In this document: positions 1 to 12,189 of the stretch, in pieces
Layout of the letters: every line of letters begins with the position of its first letter
How positions within the stretch are numbered: position 1 is the first letter of the stretch
Assembly: GCA_022316685.1 (NCBI GenBank)
Contig: JAKJHU010000084.1
Location: 264,001-328,000, forward strand
DNA length: 64,000 bases
Direction of reading: 5' to 3'
Source of the DNA: Progne subis subis
Lineage: Eukaryota > Chordata > Aves > Passeriformes > Hirundinidae
The notes under the pieces: model-generated
Told to the model about the DNA's origin: nothing
Seen by the model: only the letters and a program-made list of their open reading frames with translations
Databases searched by the model: none
Made by a program: the position numbers and the translations under genes

Positions 1-2687
1 TTTTGAAATGGCTTTAAATCACCAGCCAGCTGTGTTTGGCATGGTGGGGTCATGCCTGAGAGGCTGTTCTTGCCAAAATAACAAAGCCCACTTTGCTTAT
101 TATTATTATCTTTAAATACGCTTTATTTGTCACTAGGCTTACAAGCAGTTCTCCTCCTACACAATGATAAATGGTGGATGTTTACTCTCATGGGGACAGA
201 AGAAGAATTTCTATTATACCTACCCTTTCCACACTCCTCCAGAACAGAAGAGCAACTCCTGCCTTCAAACCATCCTGTCCTTTTCTTGGGGTTTGTTTGT
301 GGTTTTTTGTTTGGTTGGTTTTGTTTGTTTGTTTGTTTAACTGTGTGTGTGAGTTTTTTGTAGGTTTTGGTAGGCTAGGGGTTTTTGTTTGTTTTTTTAA
401 AAATCCTCTTTCCTTGATGGTCAGTTCCTCAAATATGGCTTATTGCTGGTGTGGGGGGTTTTGGCTTTTTGGTTTTCTAATGCAATCCAAGTGCGTCATC
501 TTCTCTTGCCTACCGGACACTTCTGAATTTTCTGAGCTTATACAAAAGAATTTTCTTCTCTCCAAGCCATCACTATGATGCTCTTCGTGTCCAAAAAGCC
601 TTCCCTGGGTTTCAGAAAGGAAGGTGTCTCTGAGCCTAGAGCTGCCTGAAGAAAACAAGCCAATGACTCCTCATAATTCCTCCTTTGCGTCCCTTGTTTA
701 AAGATAAACTATACAGATGTTAAGTGGGACCATCTTCAATCTTCTGGTCAACGCCATGATTCTGCACAAAAGTGTATTAACTTCCCATCACAAACAACTC
801 TCCAAAAATAAATTAAACCAAACAACACTTTTAGCCTTCAACTTTACTCCAGTATCAGAGGGCTGTTATTCAAAAAACATCTCACTGGAAGAGGGTTTTA
901 TAAAGCCTCTTCTGTCTGGTTATGAGAAGAGATGAGATTCAGCATGCAGAATGTCTCCTAGAAGTACCACACAATCATAAGGGAAATGGAAGATAAATGT
1001 TTTGGCAATGAGACAACAGATATCTTTTCCTGAGAACTGGAAATCCAGTCCTTGAGGGTTGGCTGCAGTTAGGAGAAGGCCCTCCTGGACTCCTTAAGCA
1101 ACTTTGCCACTAATATATAATAACTCTAAGCAGCAAAGCTATACACAAAATAGGTTTGACTGTTAACAATCCTACACAATGAGAAGAAAATTACACGACA
1201 AACAGTGCATTTTTGTATTTTCAGCATCCATTTACAGCAGACCAACCAAAACTCCTACAACCAAAGTCAAGATAAAATATATAATCAGTAGAAGCCAGAT
1301 TATACAGTGCCGTTTGCACTCTTGCAGCCACTGAAACCTTTCCTGCATGAATATCTGCAGGTAGTTGTTGAGGCACTTGCTGCCTTATTGAAATTAGGAA
1401 GCAATAATTCTAAAGGACTGATCATATTCTTGCAACTTTCACACACATCTCACAAAGCTGGCACTTCCGTATAATACTGGGTAGCAAATTTGAGATCAAG
1501 TTGTTCTTTTAATGATGAATTTCTAGTTTGAGAGAAACCCAGACAATGAGCTGACCTTATTCCTAATGTACCAATTCTCACATTGTTAGAGTGAGCCTGG
1601 AGAGGCAAGAGCATGCTCGCTGCCTGGTTAGAGAAGGAATATTTTTTAGGTCATTCTTAGAATATATTTGGAGAAAGGGAGTTAAAACAACACTCTTTTT
1701 ATTATTTCTTGCTTCTTTCCTAGCAAACTTGCAAGAAGAAACTGCTGGAAAGGGAGCTCTGGCAGCCTTCCTTTCTCTGCTATTTTAAATCTACCTGTGA
1801 TCGATTCTTTACATACTGCACTCCAAGAGACAGGAACATTTAAGCAGCCCTAAGAGCCTTTAAATATTATACTGGGAAGTTTGTTTTCCACTATTTAAAT
1901 ATGCGATTGAATTATTTTAGCATCTTCTTACAGTGAGACTCCTTATCTCTTCTTGATTTTTGGAATGCATGAGATCAAAATAATACTAATGTTCTCCAAA
2001 GTACCTTCTAAAAATGTAAGATGTTCATGCCTCTTGGAGCTTGTGCCTCTTCTGTTCCTTCCCAGGGACTGCAGGAATGTGAGAATTTCAGAACTGAAAT
2101 CTTCATTGCACAAACAGATTGCTTTATTTTTAACAAGCACCCCAGATGCAACTTGCTGTGCCCTGTGTATAATAAACATTTTAATAAATCAGCGCTAAAA
2201 CTAAGCCACTTCCACTGCAGCTTGATCACAGCAGGACCCAGGACAAGCTCAAAAACTGCACCAGAGATGGGATGTGCTGTTGAAGCCCCTGCTTTCTGAA
2301 ATGTACCTGCAATCCTGTCTGTAGTACTCAGCCCATACAACATGCCCACAAAAACATTCCTTTCTTATTGGATCCTGTTAGCCAAGCCTTTGGGCCATGC
2401 CAAGTCCTTCAGTAATATTTACAGCCCCTCTCCTCAGCCCCATCTCTCAATAAAACACAGCTGAGGTCACCACCACCACCTACCACTTGTTCTGGCAGTT
2501 TCACTGGCTAGCCAGGACCCTTCTAAGCAGTGCTGTCACCTGTCTATGCTGAGCCCTCTGCTCAGCCCCAGCTGAGGCTGACAGCTGCTCTTGGAACATC
2601 TGTATAGGCTGCACTGCACTGGGATTCCTGCCACAGCACTTCACACGTGTTGCTTTATTCCCAAGAGCTAGTTTGTTTCCTTGGGGG

Positions 2688-2811
2688 AAAAAAAAAAAGA
2701 AGGAAAAAAAAAAAAAAAAAAAAAGAAAAGGAAAAAAAAAAAAAAGGCAATAAATAGGACAAATAAATCAGAAACTCAGGCTTTTTTTTTTTTTTTTTTT
2801 TTTTTCTTTTT
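2688..2811. repeat. A-rich tract facing a T tract
   Basis: A purine (A/G) run at 2688-2745 is followed about 35 bp later by a T run at 2782-2811, so the pair can fold back. Lysine- and phenylalanine-rich frames here are spurious. Confidence 0.9.
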
Positions 2812-5454
2812 AAGGTTAAACCCTGGCCATTTCTCAAGTTCTCTGAACTGTGCCAAGTGTATTTTAATAGTGCACATAACAAAAAGAAAAAAAAGAGCAT
2901 TTGATGTCATCTGTATCCATGGTGAAATCTGCTGATCAGAAATAGGGAAAAGCTGGTGCTTTCTGCTTGTAAAGGAAGGAAATAATAACTGGCTTCTCCA
3001 GTATCCATCAGTTCAGTTAAAAAGAAATGTTTCACAGGGCAGGAAAGTTTTTTGAAATGTTTTCCTTAATCTAGCTGTTCTGTAGGACATCTTTTTCTTT
3101 TAATAATTACAGTCCTAAGGAAAACAAGGGGAAAAGTCATGATTCCAGATGCAGACTAGACATTGTGCCATGGGACCACCTCCAATCTTTCAACCCAACC
3201 CTCTTTTTCACTGTTCCAACACACACTTCTGAAAACTGGCATCATTCTTATTGCATTGATTATCACCAAAAAAGAAGTCACTTGACCAAGAAAATAACTA
3301 TTTTTCCTTCTAACATCTGCCCCTCAGAATATCATTTGTAGGTGTCCCAAACTCCAGGCAAGGAATTTGCACAGGAGTAATCTCCACATTTCTAAGGGTA
3401 TAGTGTCATCCAACAAAGGCAGGGCAGGATATAAAGATGCACTGACAGGAGCTTTACCCTGAACCCTCTCCCCATTATTCCTCTCAGGTCAGATCCAGTG
3501 ACTGGGAAAGGACGAGAGCACCAGTTTGGCACTGGAGTAGCCAGCTGGATCACACCCAGAGGCCACATGAGGGCCAGATGCAGAGCAGCAAGACCACCCC
3601 CTGCAGAAGCAAATCACCATTTGGTGTGTTTAGCTGTCAGGTGAAAGCCCAGCCCTCCACATTCCTTTTTTGGACACAAGGCTGAGGGACAGCTGGCCTC
3701 TTCCAGCAGGAACAACTGAGAGTTTTAGAGGCTGAAATGGCTCATGTTTAAAGTCATTAATGGTTGTTCCATCCCATAATATAAACATGGTTCTGTAAAC
3801 ATATTTTTTCTCTTTTGCAAGAAGTAATCGTCAAGCAATTGCCCCATTTTTCTTCTTCCTTCCTTCCTTATTAGTACAGTAGGTTTCATATGGAAAAGAC
3901 AAAGATGAATCCAAACTTCCCACCCTCAGGATAAATTAGTTCTTTCACTGTGATAAACAAACATAAGTGACTTCTTTGTTTCTCCTTGAGGTAAAATCTT
4001 GTCTTGCCTTCCAGGAAGGGCAAGTCCATGGCTGGCATTTCTTCCAGTCTTTTTCCGGGAACATGACTTGCTGAGCTCAACCTTTTCATTGCCTCGTACG
4101 TTGCAAAGTTTTGACATCCATGACACAAAGATATAAATAACCAAGCACAAAATAAATCTCTCTGATGGAGAACCTGCACACCCCAGAGCCAAAAGAGTTA
4201 CAGATATTATAACTGAAATAAGGAGCTGTTTCCCCGTGAAGAGGGACACATGGTTGTTCGTTCCTGCCTTATCATTCCAGCAATACTCATGGTTGTAAAA
4301 CAGTAAAACACTCAGCTAAAGTGACATTTTAGGTTGACAAAACACTCAAAATCATTCAAACTTATGATGTGCCTTTAGGCACGAACCCGTGATTTTTTTA
4401 AAAGGAGTATGCAAGATTTTTTTAAAGGATAAAAAAATGAAGTATTGAAAGACATAAACAGACTTGGCAAAGGGGAAGTGCAGTCATCTAATGTTGGCTT
4501 CCTGTTTGCCCTTAGAAAGTCACCTCCTTCCCACCTGAGGTGCCATGGCAGTGCTTTTTCCTCTTCTCAGATCGCTGCTGAGGCTTTTTCTTTTCTCTTT
4601 CTTGCCTGTCTCCCCACAGGTAGCATGAACCATTAGATTTGATGTATGCCATAAGCTATGAAATCCATTAATAGATTTTTTGCATAGACACCTTCCTCAG
4701 CTTCCTCTGTGCCGCAAGTCCTGTTTCATAAATGAAATAACGGTGAAGCTTAGCATATGCCTTTAGGTATTAGTGCACTGCTAAGGGCAGGAAGAATCCA
4801 ATGTCAGTTGGCAATATTTCAGAAAAACACTGAAAATCCCTCTTGGTGTCCAAATCAATAAACAAGAACCTATTGACATTTTTCTTGCAGGAAAAAAAAA
4901 AAAAAGTGCATCTGCTGTATTCTCTCCAAGGGCTTCTGTTGCCTCTAGGCTCTTTGTATATTAATACAGCTGCCTGGAAGATTTTCTACGCAGCCTGCAA
5001 AATATTTCAAACATATGAAAAAATATCTTCTGCTATGGTAGACTTGGACAGCCAACAGAGTCATCTGATGTGGCTGGAAGGACAGGTATGGTCACTGGCT
5101 GCAAGACCAGCCAGGAGCCACTATAAATCGAGCAGAGGAAGATGGGAAGAGCTCACCTGTGTACCACCTGCCTGGTGACTGCCAGAGAGCCTTGCAAAAG
5201 TGGGGAGTAGAGGGCAAAAGACATTCTTATTGAGATTATATATCCCAGCAAGATGTTATCCTTTGAAAGAATCAGCTTTTTCTACCAGAAAACCAATCAG
5301 CTGGAACACCTCCAAGCAGCTCCAGTACCCAGCTGAGTCATTCATGTTTTTCTACCTATCTTCCAGCTAATTAGCTCCAGCTAAGACAACACATGGAGAT
5401 TTGCTACCTCTGCAGGTAGCATCTCTTGGTGAGTTGTGCACAAGCTGCCAAAAG

Positions 5455-5476
5455 CAGCGGCTGTCAGCAGCCGCTG
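5455..5476. repeat. Short GC-rich inverted repeat
   Basis: CAGCGGCTG, loop TCAG, then CAGCCGCTG: a perfect 9-bp stem. No neighbouring gene gives it a role. Confidence 0.7.
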
Positions 5477-6129
5477 TGGTCTGTTTGTAGTCATCCCCTG
5501 CTTCCTGTGTTTACAGCCTCCTAACCCAGCCATTAGATGTGTTTTTGTTTCTTGTAAAAGATTAATTTATTTTTCTCACCTCCTTTATTTTTAACTGATA
5601 AACATTTTACAAGTGGCAGGATACTAAATAATTTTGCTAATCTGATTTTATCTATACCTCATCTTCTAAACATACTTTGAGCCAGGGTAAAATTAGAAAG
5701 AGATGTTCTAAGGCCTTGGCACTTAAAAACTCTCCTTTGGCTCAGCTGCCAGGACTAACTGGACGTGATTATTTATTTAGCTGTGTGAATGTTTCTGGTC
5801 CTATTTAACCAAATAAAGTATAGAGTCTGAGCCTAGCAAAATCTTGCACACATGCAAGGTCCTTACTTGTAGAGTTTTCAGGGGTAAATGCTTTAAGCCC
5901 TAATATTGTGGTGTCTGAGCAATAAATAAAACTTATAAGGGTACAGAAAATGCCACAGTGGTGCAGAGCACTACCTTCTCTAGCCCTGCAGTCAGTCTGC
6001 AGTGATGGTGAAGAAAGAAGGTAGGGAAAGCACAAAAATCCAACTATTTTCTTGTTCTGATCCCCTCACAGTGGTTCTGCATTCACAGCTGTTACAACAG
6101 GGGTTTTAGTACATCCCCATCCTTTTCAG

Positions 6130-6260
6130 CATCTCTTTGTGGATCTGTTGTCCATGAATTTACTTCAATCCAGTGACTGGCCCATCCCCACAGCCTCCTG
6201 TGGAAGCAAGTTCTAGGTGGTCACTACCTGCTGGCTGAAAACAGGTTTGCTTCATGGAAA
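6130..6260. mobile_element. Old CR1/L3-like fragment
   Basis: Contains CCATGAATTTACTTCAATCC, CAGCCTCCTGTGGAAGCAAG and a TTCTAGGTGG..CTGAAAACAGG segment. These resemble the 'hundred-base' block of old CR1 copies (CATCCTGTGGCAATGAGTTCCAC type). Identification is from memory of the family and is tentative. Confidence 0.4.
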
Positions 6261-9200
6261 TGAACTCTATATTTAGATCATTCCTTTAAATCATGGGAAA
6301 GATATGTGTTTGAGGAGATGATTGTTTTAATTTGTGTGTGGATTTGAGCAAAGGTGTTTGTGATGGACTAAGTAATATTAATCCTATAAGATGCTTGAAC
6401 AGAGATAAAGATGAGAAGCCCTCTGCGCCAGTGAAGAAGTGAGAAGGTATCTCTGTACCTTGAGGTGAAGAATCCTTTGCTTTTAGAGTTATTCATCTTT
6501 AAAAGGTGACACCCCAGTATGCAAAAGTCTAAAACCCATGACCCATAAGCAGCTTGGGAAACTGCTCCTGGGAGGGTCACAAAGGCAGGTTTCTCCGGGC
6601 GGTTGTTTTTGTGACAGTTTAAAACCCACAAGAGAACTGTTCTAAGTTGTCAGTGGGATCCATGACTCTAAGAGAAACTCTTCCCCTAATGAATTGATGA
6701 AAGACTATTGTCAGATAATAAAACTGACTGAAAATTACAAGTTTTGTCTCTTTATGTTGTTTTGTAAGAAAGTAAACGGTTTGTAAGGGGAGGGAAGAGT
6801 GTTTTTGAAGTTTCATTCAGTTTTAGTTTTTTTTTTCCCCCAACTTTCTTTTTTTCTATTCTTTTAGTGTATGTTAATAAAACTATTTGTTAATTTTAAA
6901 GTTAAGCCTGCTTTGTTTTTCTCCTAGTCTCTCTCCCACAGAGAGAGTAAGTACCAAGACCAAAATTTAGTGAACATGAAACCACTACACTGAGCAAAGG
7001 CTGACTGTGGCAAAGTAAACAACACAAATGGATATCTCTACTTAGAAAAGATTTCACCTCAAAATGGTTACAAAAAAAAAAAGAATCATCAAAGCTCTCA
7101 ATCTCTCTTTCCCTAAAACGACCCTAAATTCCAGGGTACAAAATGCTGTTATCACACTCTGAGAACATTCCAGTTCAGATCGAATTTGGCTGTACATGAG
7201 GATAATTTCACATGCATTTGAGTCTGCTTTGTTAAAAATTTGCTTAAAAAAAAGAATCTACTTAAAACTCTCGACTGGATTAAGCAGGAAGCTCAATGTA
7301 ATTACACTGCTGGCTGAAAACATCTGAAGGTTCCACGTATCTTAAGGAAAAGGAGTCTCTGAGCATGTAAACCCTTGCTAATTAATGACAAAGGCATGAG
7401 ACAAAAGACAGAAAACAACCACTGCTTCACTGCTTCTGCAAAAGGTGATGCAGGTCAAGGCAGCTGCATGATTTAGTGCAATGCAGTTTCCTCTGCATTG
7501 TTCACAGTGAGTTTAAAACTTCATCGTGTTCCTCAAATGCAGGCCAGCATTCTGTAGTTTGAGTCAAAGCTAATCACTACCCTCCAGGAAGGGGGTGACA
7601 AGCAGCAGGGCAAAACACAGGCCAATATAGAAACTTCTGAGATAGCAAAATCTAAACATTCTCTGTTGCTGTACAAATAACAGGATGCTTTGCAGATAAC
7701 AATTTCTTTTAGATTTCTGAAAAAAACGTAGAACCCTAACTCAGCTCTCCTTTATGTACTCCAGAAGAGGTTACATTCCAGACAGGACTATTTTAACTCA
7801 GAGTCTGTAAAGCGCAACACCTTTAAAGTTCATTATTTTTGCAAAAATAATGTCTGCTGGCATTTACGTTATCTACTTTTTATACTGTTGCCAAACAGCA
7901 TATTAATTTGTTAATGCAACTAAGCCTCAATTACTATTTAATCTCACTGTTCCAGTCCTCAGATCACACTTTCAGCTATGTACAACTTATGCAGAGTAAG
8001 GGAGGATAAACCTACGGGACAGGTTAGAAGAACCAATATAAGCACACAGAAATTTTCAGGATGCTTCATACTTTCCATTTTCCCCCAGTATATTTAAAGG
8101 GTGAATGGAAATCTTGGAGCTGTTCTTTGGCAGCTTTCTTACCTAGGAAACCTCACAGAGCTGGAAAATTGCTGTAAATCTGCTAAATGGTACCACATGA
8201 CCAGGTCAGCATAGGGGATTGGGGAAAACATTCTTAGTCTCTCGTCTCATTACCCTTTAGGTAAATATTTATAAATAAATATGCCCTTAAACTCGATCAG
8301 TTGTGAATGGTAATAACCGGCCGCTTTTAAAAGCTTAATACATTGGGCCAGCATTGCTATTTCACTGAGGGTTTGGAAAAAAGGAAAAAAAAATAATTAC
8401 AGTCAGAGTGGAACAGAATGCACAGTTCTAGAGTGGAGAGGAAACATGAAAAGTAAAAAAATAAAAATAAAAATACAGAGAGGGAAACATTCAGCCTCAT
8501 CATTTAGAAGGCACTTTCCAGCTGCCAGCACCACTTCAAAGCTCTTTCTGACCCTGGAAGGTCCAAACACAGGAAGAAAGAAGACAAAGAGGGATTTCTC
8601 TACAGAAGAGAAGCAGTGAGTGCACCTGTCTGGGGAGGGGACAGCGTCCCAAGGGAACTCCCAGCCTCGAAGGGCTGGCATTGCCCAGCTCTGCCCTCAG
8701 ACAGTGACACAGCCTTGCAGGGTGACAGCCAGCTGTGACCAAGAGAAGGCTGGAGCCAGGGCTGCTGGGACAGCCCAGCTGCGTGGGACATTCACACTGG
8801 GCTGTTCCACACAAAAGGTGCTCCTGGGCTGGCTGCAGGAGCAGGTAAATGAACAGTGGGCAGCACAGACCCACGGCAGCAAATGCTCCTTTCCCACCCC
8901 TCTGTACAATCTCTTCTCTTTCTGGCCACAGCTGTGCTTGACTACACATTTGCAATGTAGATTTTGGGTCATGCCAGGGAAAGTGGAGGTTCACGGAGAA
9001 CAAGGAGCAACCTGCCCACTTCTGAGAGCTGCTCTGCTCAGAGAGGGTCCAGCCATAAGAGCTATTTTGCCAGAGGTGCCAGCTGGGCAGGTCAGATCCT
9101 GCTGGAAAGCCACACCACCACATGTGCCACTGCTGAGAAATACCACTTTTCCCCACTACAGCCATCATGGTAACCCAGCTCCATTGACAAGACAGCCAGC

Positions 9201-11871
9201 CCAAATTACAGCAGACATGCTGCAGGTCTGCCTCTGCCTATTCTTTCCTGATCCATTTTCCCCAGCCCAGGAAGGACTTGCTGTAATAACATTATAAATA
9301 TATGATTGATTCTTCACTCAGAAACTTAAAAAGCAAGCAGACAGACAAGAAAAACCCAGTCTTACTCAATTTCTTCCCATGAGGGAGGAAAAAAAATGGG
9401 GATGTAGTGTAATGGAAGCCTGTTGATTTCTCAGCTGTACTTAAAACCAAAAAAGAAAATAAGCTGGCTAGTAATGCATTATAAATGTAAATTCAAACTG
9501 GCAAAGAAAAACAGCTCATTTTGAGTGCATTTCGAGTTGTAACAAAATATTCTCATTTTCAATTTGTTTTAATAGAAGCAAATTAAATAATACTGGCAGA
9601 CATTAGATTTAGTAAATATTATTCCAAGTACCATGCCTGTATGATGGACACAGGGCAGTTATGTAACACCTGCTACAAACCCAAAAGCACAGCAGAGAAC
9701 CTCGCCACATCCTTCTTCACTCTCCATTTACTTGCAGAGAAACTGTCAATGAAAAAATACCCTCTAGCTTCAAGAAGATTTCCCCGTGTTTAATCTGTGT
9801 CCCATTCCAAATCTCTCTTCACTGCTTACTGTGTATGATTGGAATAGTTGTCTGAAATAAAGAAAATACGCATGCAAAGAAGGAATGGTTCCATAATACA
9901 TGGCAAAAATTGTCCTCACTTCTCCTGTAGGCAAAGCAAGCAGAACATAGTCAATACAGTGGGCATTAGTTATTCAGTGGATATTGGTATAGGACACAGC
10001 AGAAGGTAATTTCCTCCAGATAATTTTTGTTCTTCTTTTCATTACCCCTTGCAATTACCTATGCATCCTATGATTCCTAATATGTTAAAATATATCCCAG
10101 AGAGCTGAGCCCTCTTGTCCCCTGGTTTCTTTCTCAGTTATGAACTTGCCAGGAATTTTGTCCCAGTCTTCAAAAAACTGTTTCTATTGGAAAACTACCA
10201 GGAAAACAAACTTATTTAAAACAAACTTACTTAAAACAAAGACTTTTAGGTAAACAACTTGCTTTAAAAAAATAATAAAACCCATAGCAACTAAACACCA
10301 GTTTAATGTTAAATGTGAAATAAGTTCACTGTTCCAGACCTTAAATTGCAGCTCGTTTGTCACCCCTCAGAACACCACACATCAGAAAAAGTACTGAAGG
10401 ATCCTGTTTTGAAGTGTGTGTGTTTGCAAACTGCCAGGCAGTTGGTTTAATTTTTAAATGAGTTCAGAGAGGCTTCCTGGAAGCAGCAGGTGAAATCACA
10501 GCCAGCATCACAGAGCCCCCCCTCCTCTGCAGTAGTTCCTTTTGGAAAAGATGAACCTGCCAGGAGAGAGATGCTGAACAGAGTCTCTTCTCTGTCACCT
10601 CCAATTAACCCGCCCCATCCTTTAACAACTGGCAAGACTTCCTTTTCCCCCTTTAAATTATCTATTTGGTACATTTTAGTACTCAGTGATGCGTCAAGCA
10701 GTCCTTGAAGAGCATCCTTGAGAAATACCAAGTGCCAAACACGGAGATCTCATCACAGCTCCTAACTGGGGGCTGTGTCACAGTGTGGCACTGACTACAG
10801 TCCCTTTAAAAAGGAGTTTGCCCCAACAGTCAGAGTTATTTGTAGCCTCTCAAAATTCTGAGTGCAACACATAGTAATGTCCAGTCCTACACTGACACTT
10901 CCTAGCACTGTGAGCTGCCCAGAAAATGTTTCTTTAATGCAAAATTACCTGTCACTGCTGTTTGATGTGACAATAAGTGTTCTGACTACATCTAGCACTG
11001 CAATATCAGCAAGGAGAGCTTTACTAATTTCTGTGGAAATTTACCTAGCATTTGTTCAGACACAAGAATGACGTTATTGTTCTCTCCACACATTTTTACA
11101 AGTTTGGACCTGTATTTTCCACATGGAATGATTCACCTAAAGTCAGCTATGAATTGCTCTGCTCTGAAGACCTGATTGAATGCTGAACTAATTAAAAAAG
11201 TGTTCTAGAGGAACCATGTACCTGCCTACAGTGCTTGGAGGATTGGGACATTATTTTGCAACAGTTGTCATTAAGAGAATGACTAATCTGTCAAGGTACT
11301 TGGCTATGTCTGTGTCCCAGACCACCCCAAAGACACCCTGGTCTGACCTCCTCAGTGTACTCTTCAAACGGTCAGGAGGGAATTTCCACACTTCAATGAG
11401 GACAAATTTCACCCTGTCCTTCCTTTCTCTCACAGCATTCACTCTGGGAGTAGCCCAGGGTGCCACTGTGGGATCTATAGCCTGGTACAGGGGACCCTCA
11501 TTCCAGCCTTTTCCAACTCCAGAGAGCTTAACCTACAAATTTTGAAGTAGTTTTTGTCAGTATGATGACTAGAAAGGGTGTAAGGCTGCCCTTCCTGAGA
11601 TGTCTCCTGACTTTGATAAGCAGATTTGCTCAGATAGTGCTTCCTCTCCTCTCCATTACCATGCAACCTTTATCACATCTCAAAGACATTCATTACCTTC
11701 ATCCTCTTCACCAAAAAGCCCAAGCTGCAACGCTGAAAGTGATAAAAAGAAAATATCACTCTAAAATAATTTTAAAGAAATGAAAAAATTTCCCCTGAAA
11801 AATTTGATATTTTGCTAGTTTTTGTTTTTCACTAAAAAATGTGTAATTAAACCTCTGATAGTTCTACCCAG

Positions 11872-12183
11872 TGTGGTATTTCTTTATGAGACTAGACGAC
11901 TGCCGATGGCAAAAGGAAAGAGTCTGCTCTCTCTCACGGGGTGGGATATAACAGCTTTTATTCTCGAGTCCTGCCCTGCTTGGCTGGAGCTCTTCCCGGA
12001 GCCTCACCGGTGCCAGAGAGAGCGATGCCCCTCCTCTGTCGGCGCTTTTTCCCCAGGGGGCAGGGCTCAGAGGCAGGGACATCACCCACTAAGGGATAAA
12101 GTGGGAGGGGAACAGGGTTGGGTTACAGCTGAGCAAGGACAAACCTCGTGATTACAAATCCGATGAAACACAATATTATAACA
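11872..12183 (-). mobile_element. Solo LTR of an avian class II-type endogenous retrovirus
   Basis: A 312-bp element beginning TG and ending CA, flanked by ACCCAG (11866-11871) and ACTCAG (12184-12189). These match at five of six bases, as expected for an old 6-bp target-site duplication. On the minus strand it shares an R/U5-like block (rc of GATGGCAAAAGGAAAGAGTC) and the U3 block around rc of GGGATAAAGTGGGAGGGGAA with the elements at 29.4 and 63.3 kb. No internal viral genes are attached, so recombination between two LTRs probably left this copy. Confidence 0.8.
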
Positions 12184-12189
12184 ACTCAG

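Larger units (their letters stand above)
1..11865. other. Intergenic, no gene recognised
   Basis: A/T-rich DNA with short open frames that look like chance. The pair of opposed frames over 8,536-9,297 (about 220 codons each way) lies in a locally GC-rich patch with few stops. Neither frame shows a domain, signal or splice pattern that could be recognised. RGS13 or RGS1 exons, expected upstream in some vertebrates, were looked for by their YPRFL-type motif and not seen. Confidence 0.6.

Noticed and set aside
2655..2935. Lys-rich and Phe-rich small frames
   Set aside because: Products of the A-rich and T-rich tracts.
8536..9297. Opposed open frames of about 220 codons on both strands
   Set aside because: They sit in a GC-rich patch poor in stops. 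No domain, signal peptide, splice pattern or recognisable family was seen, and both strands being open points to composition.
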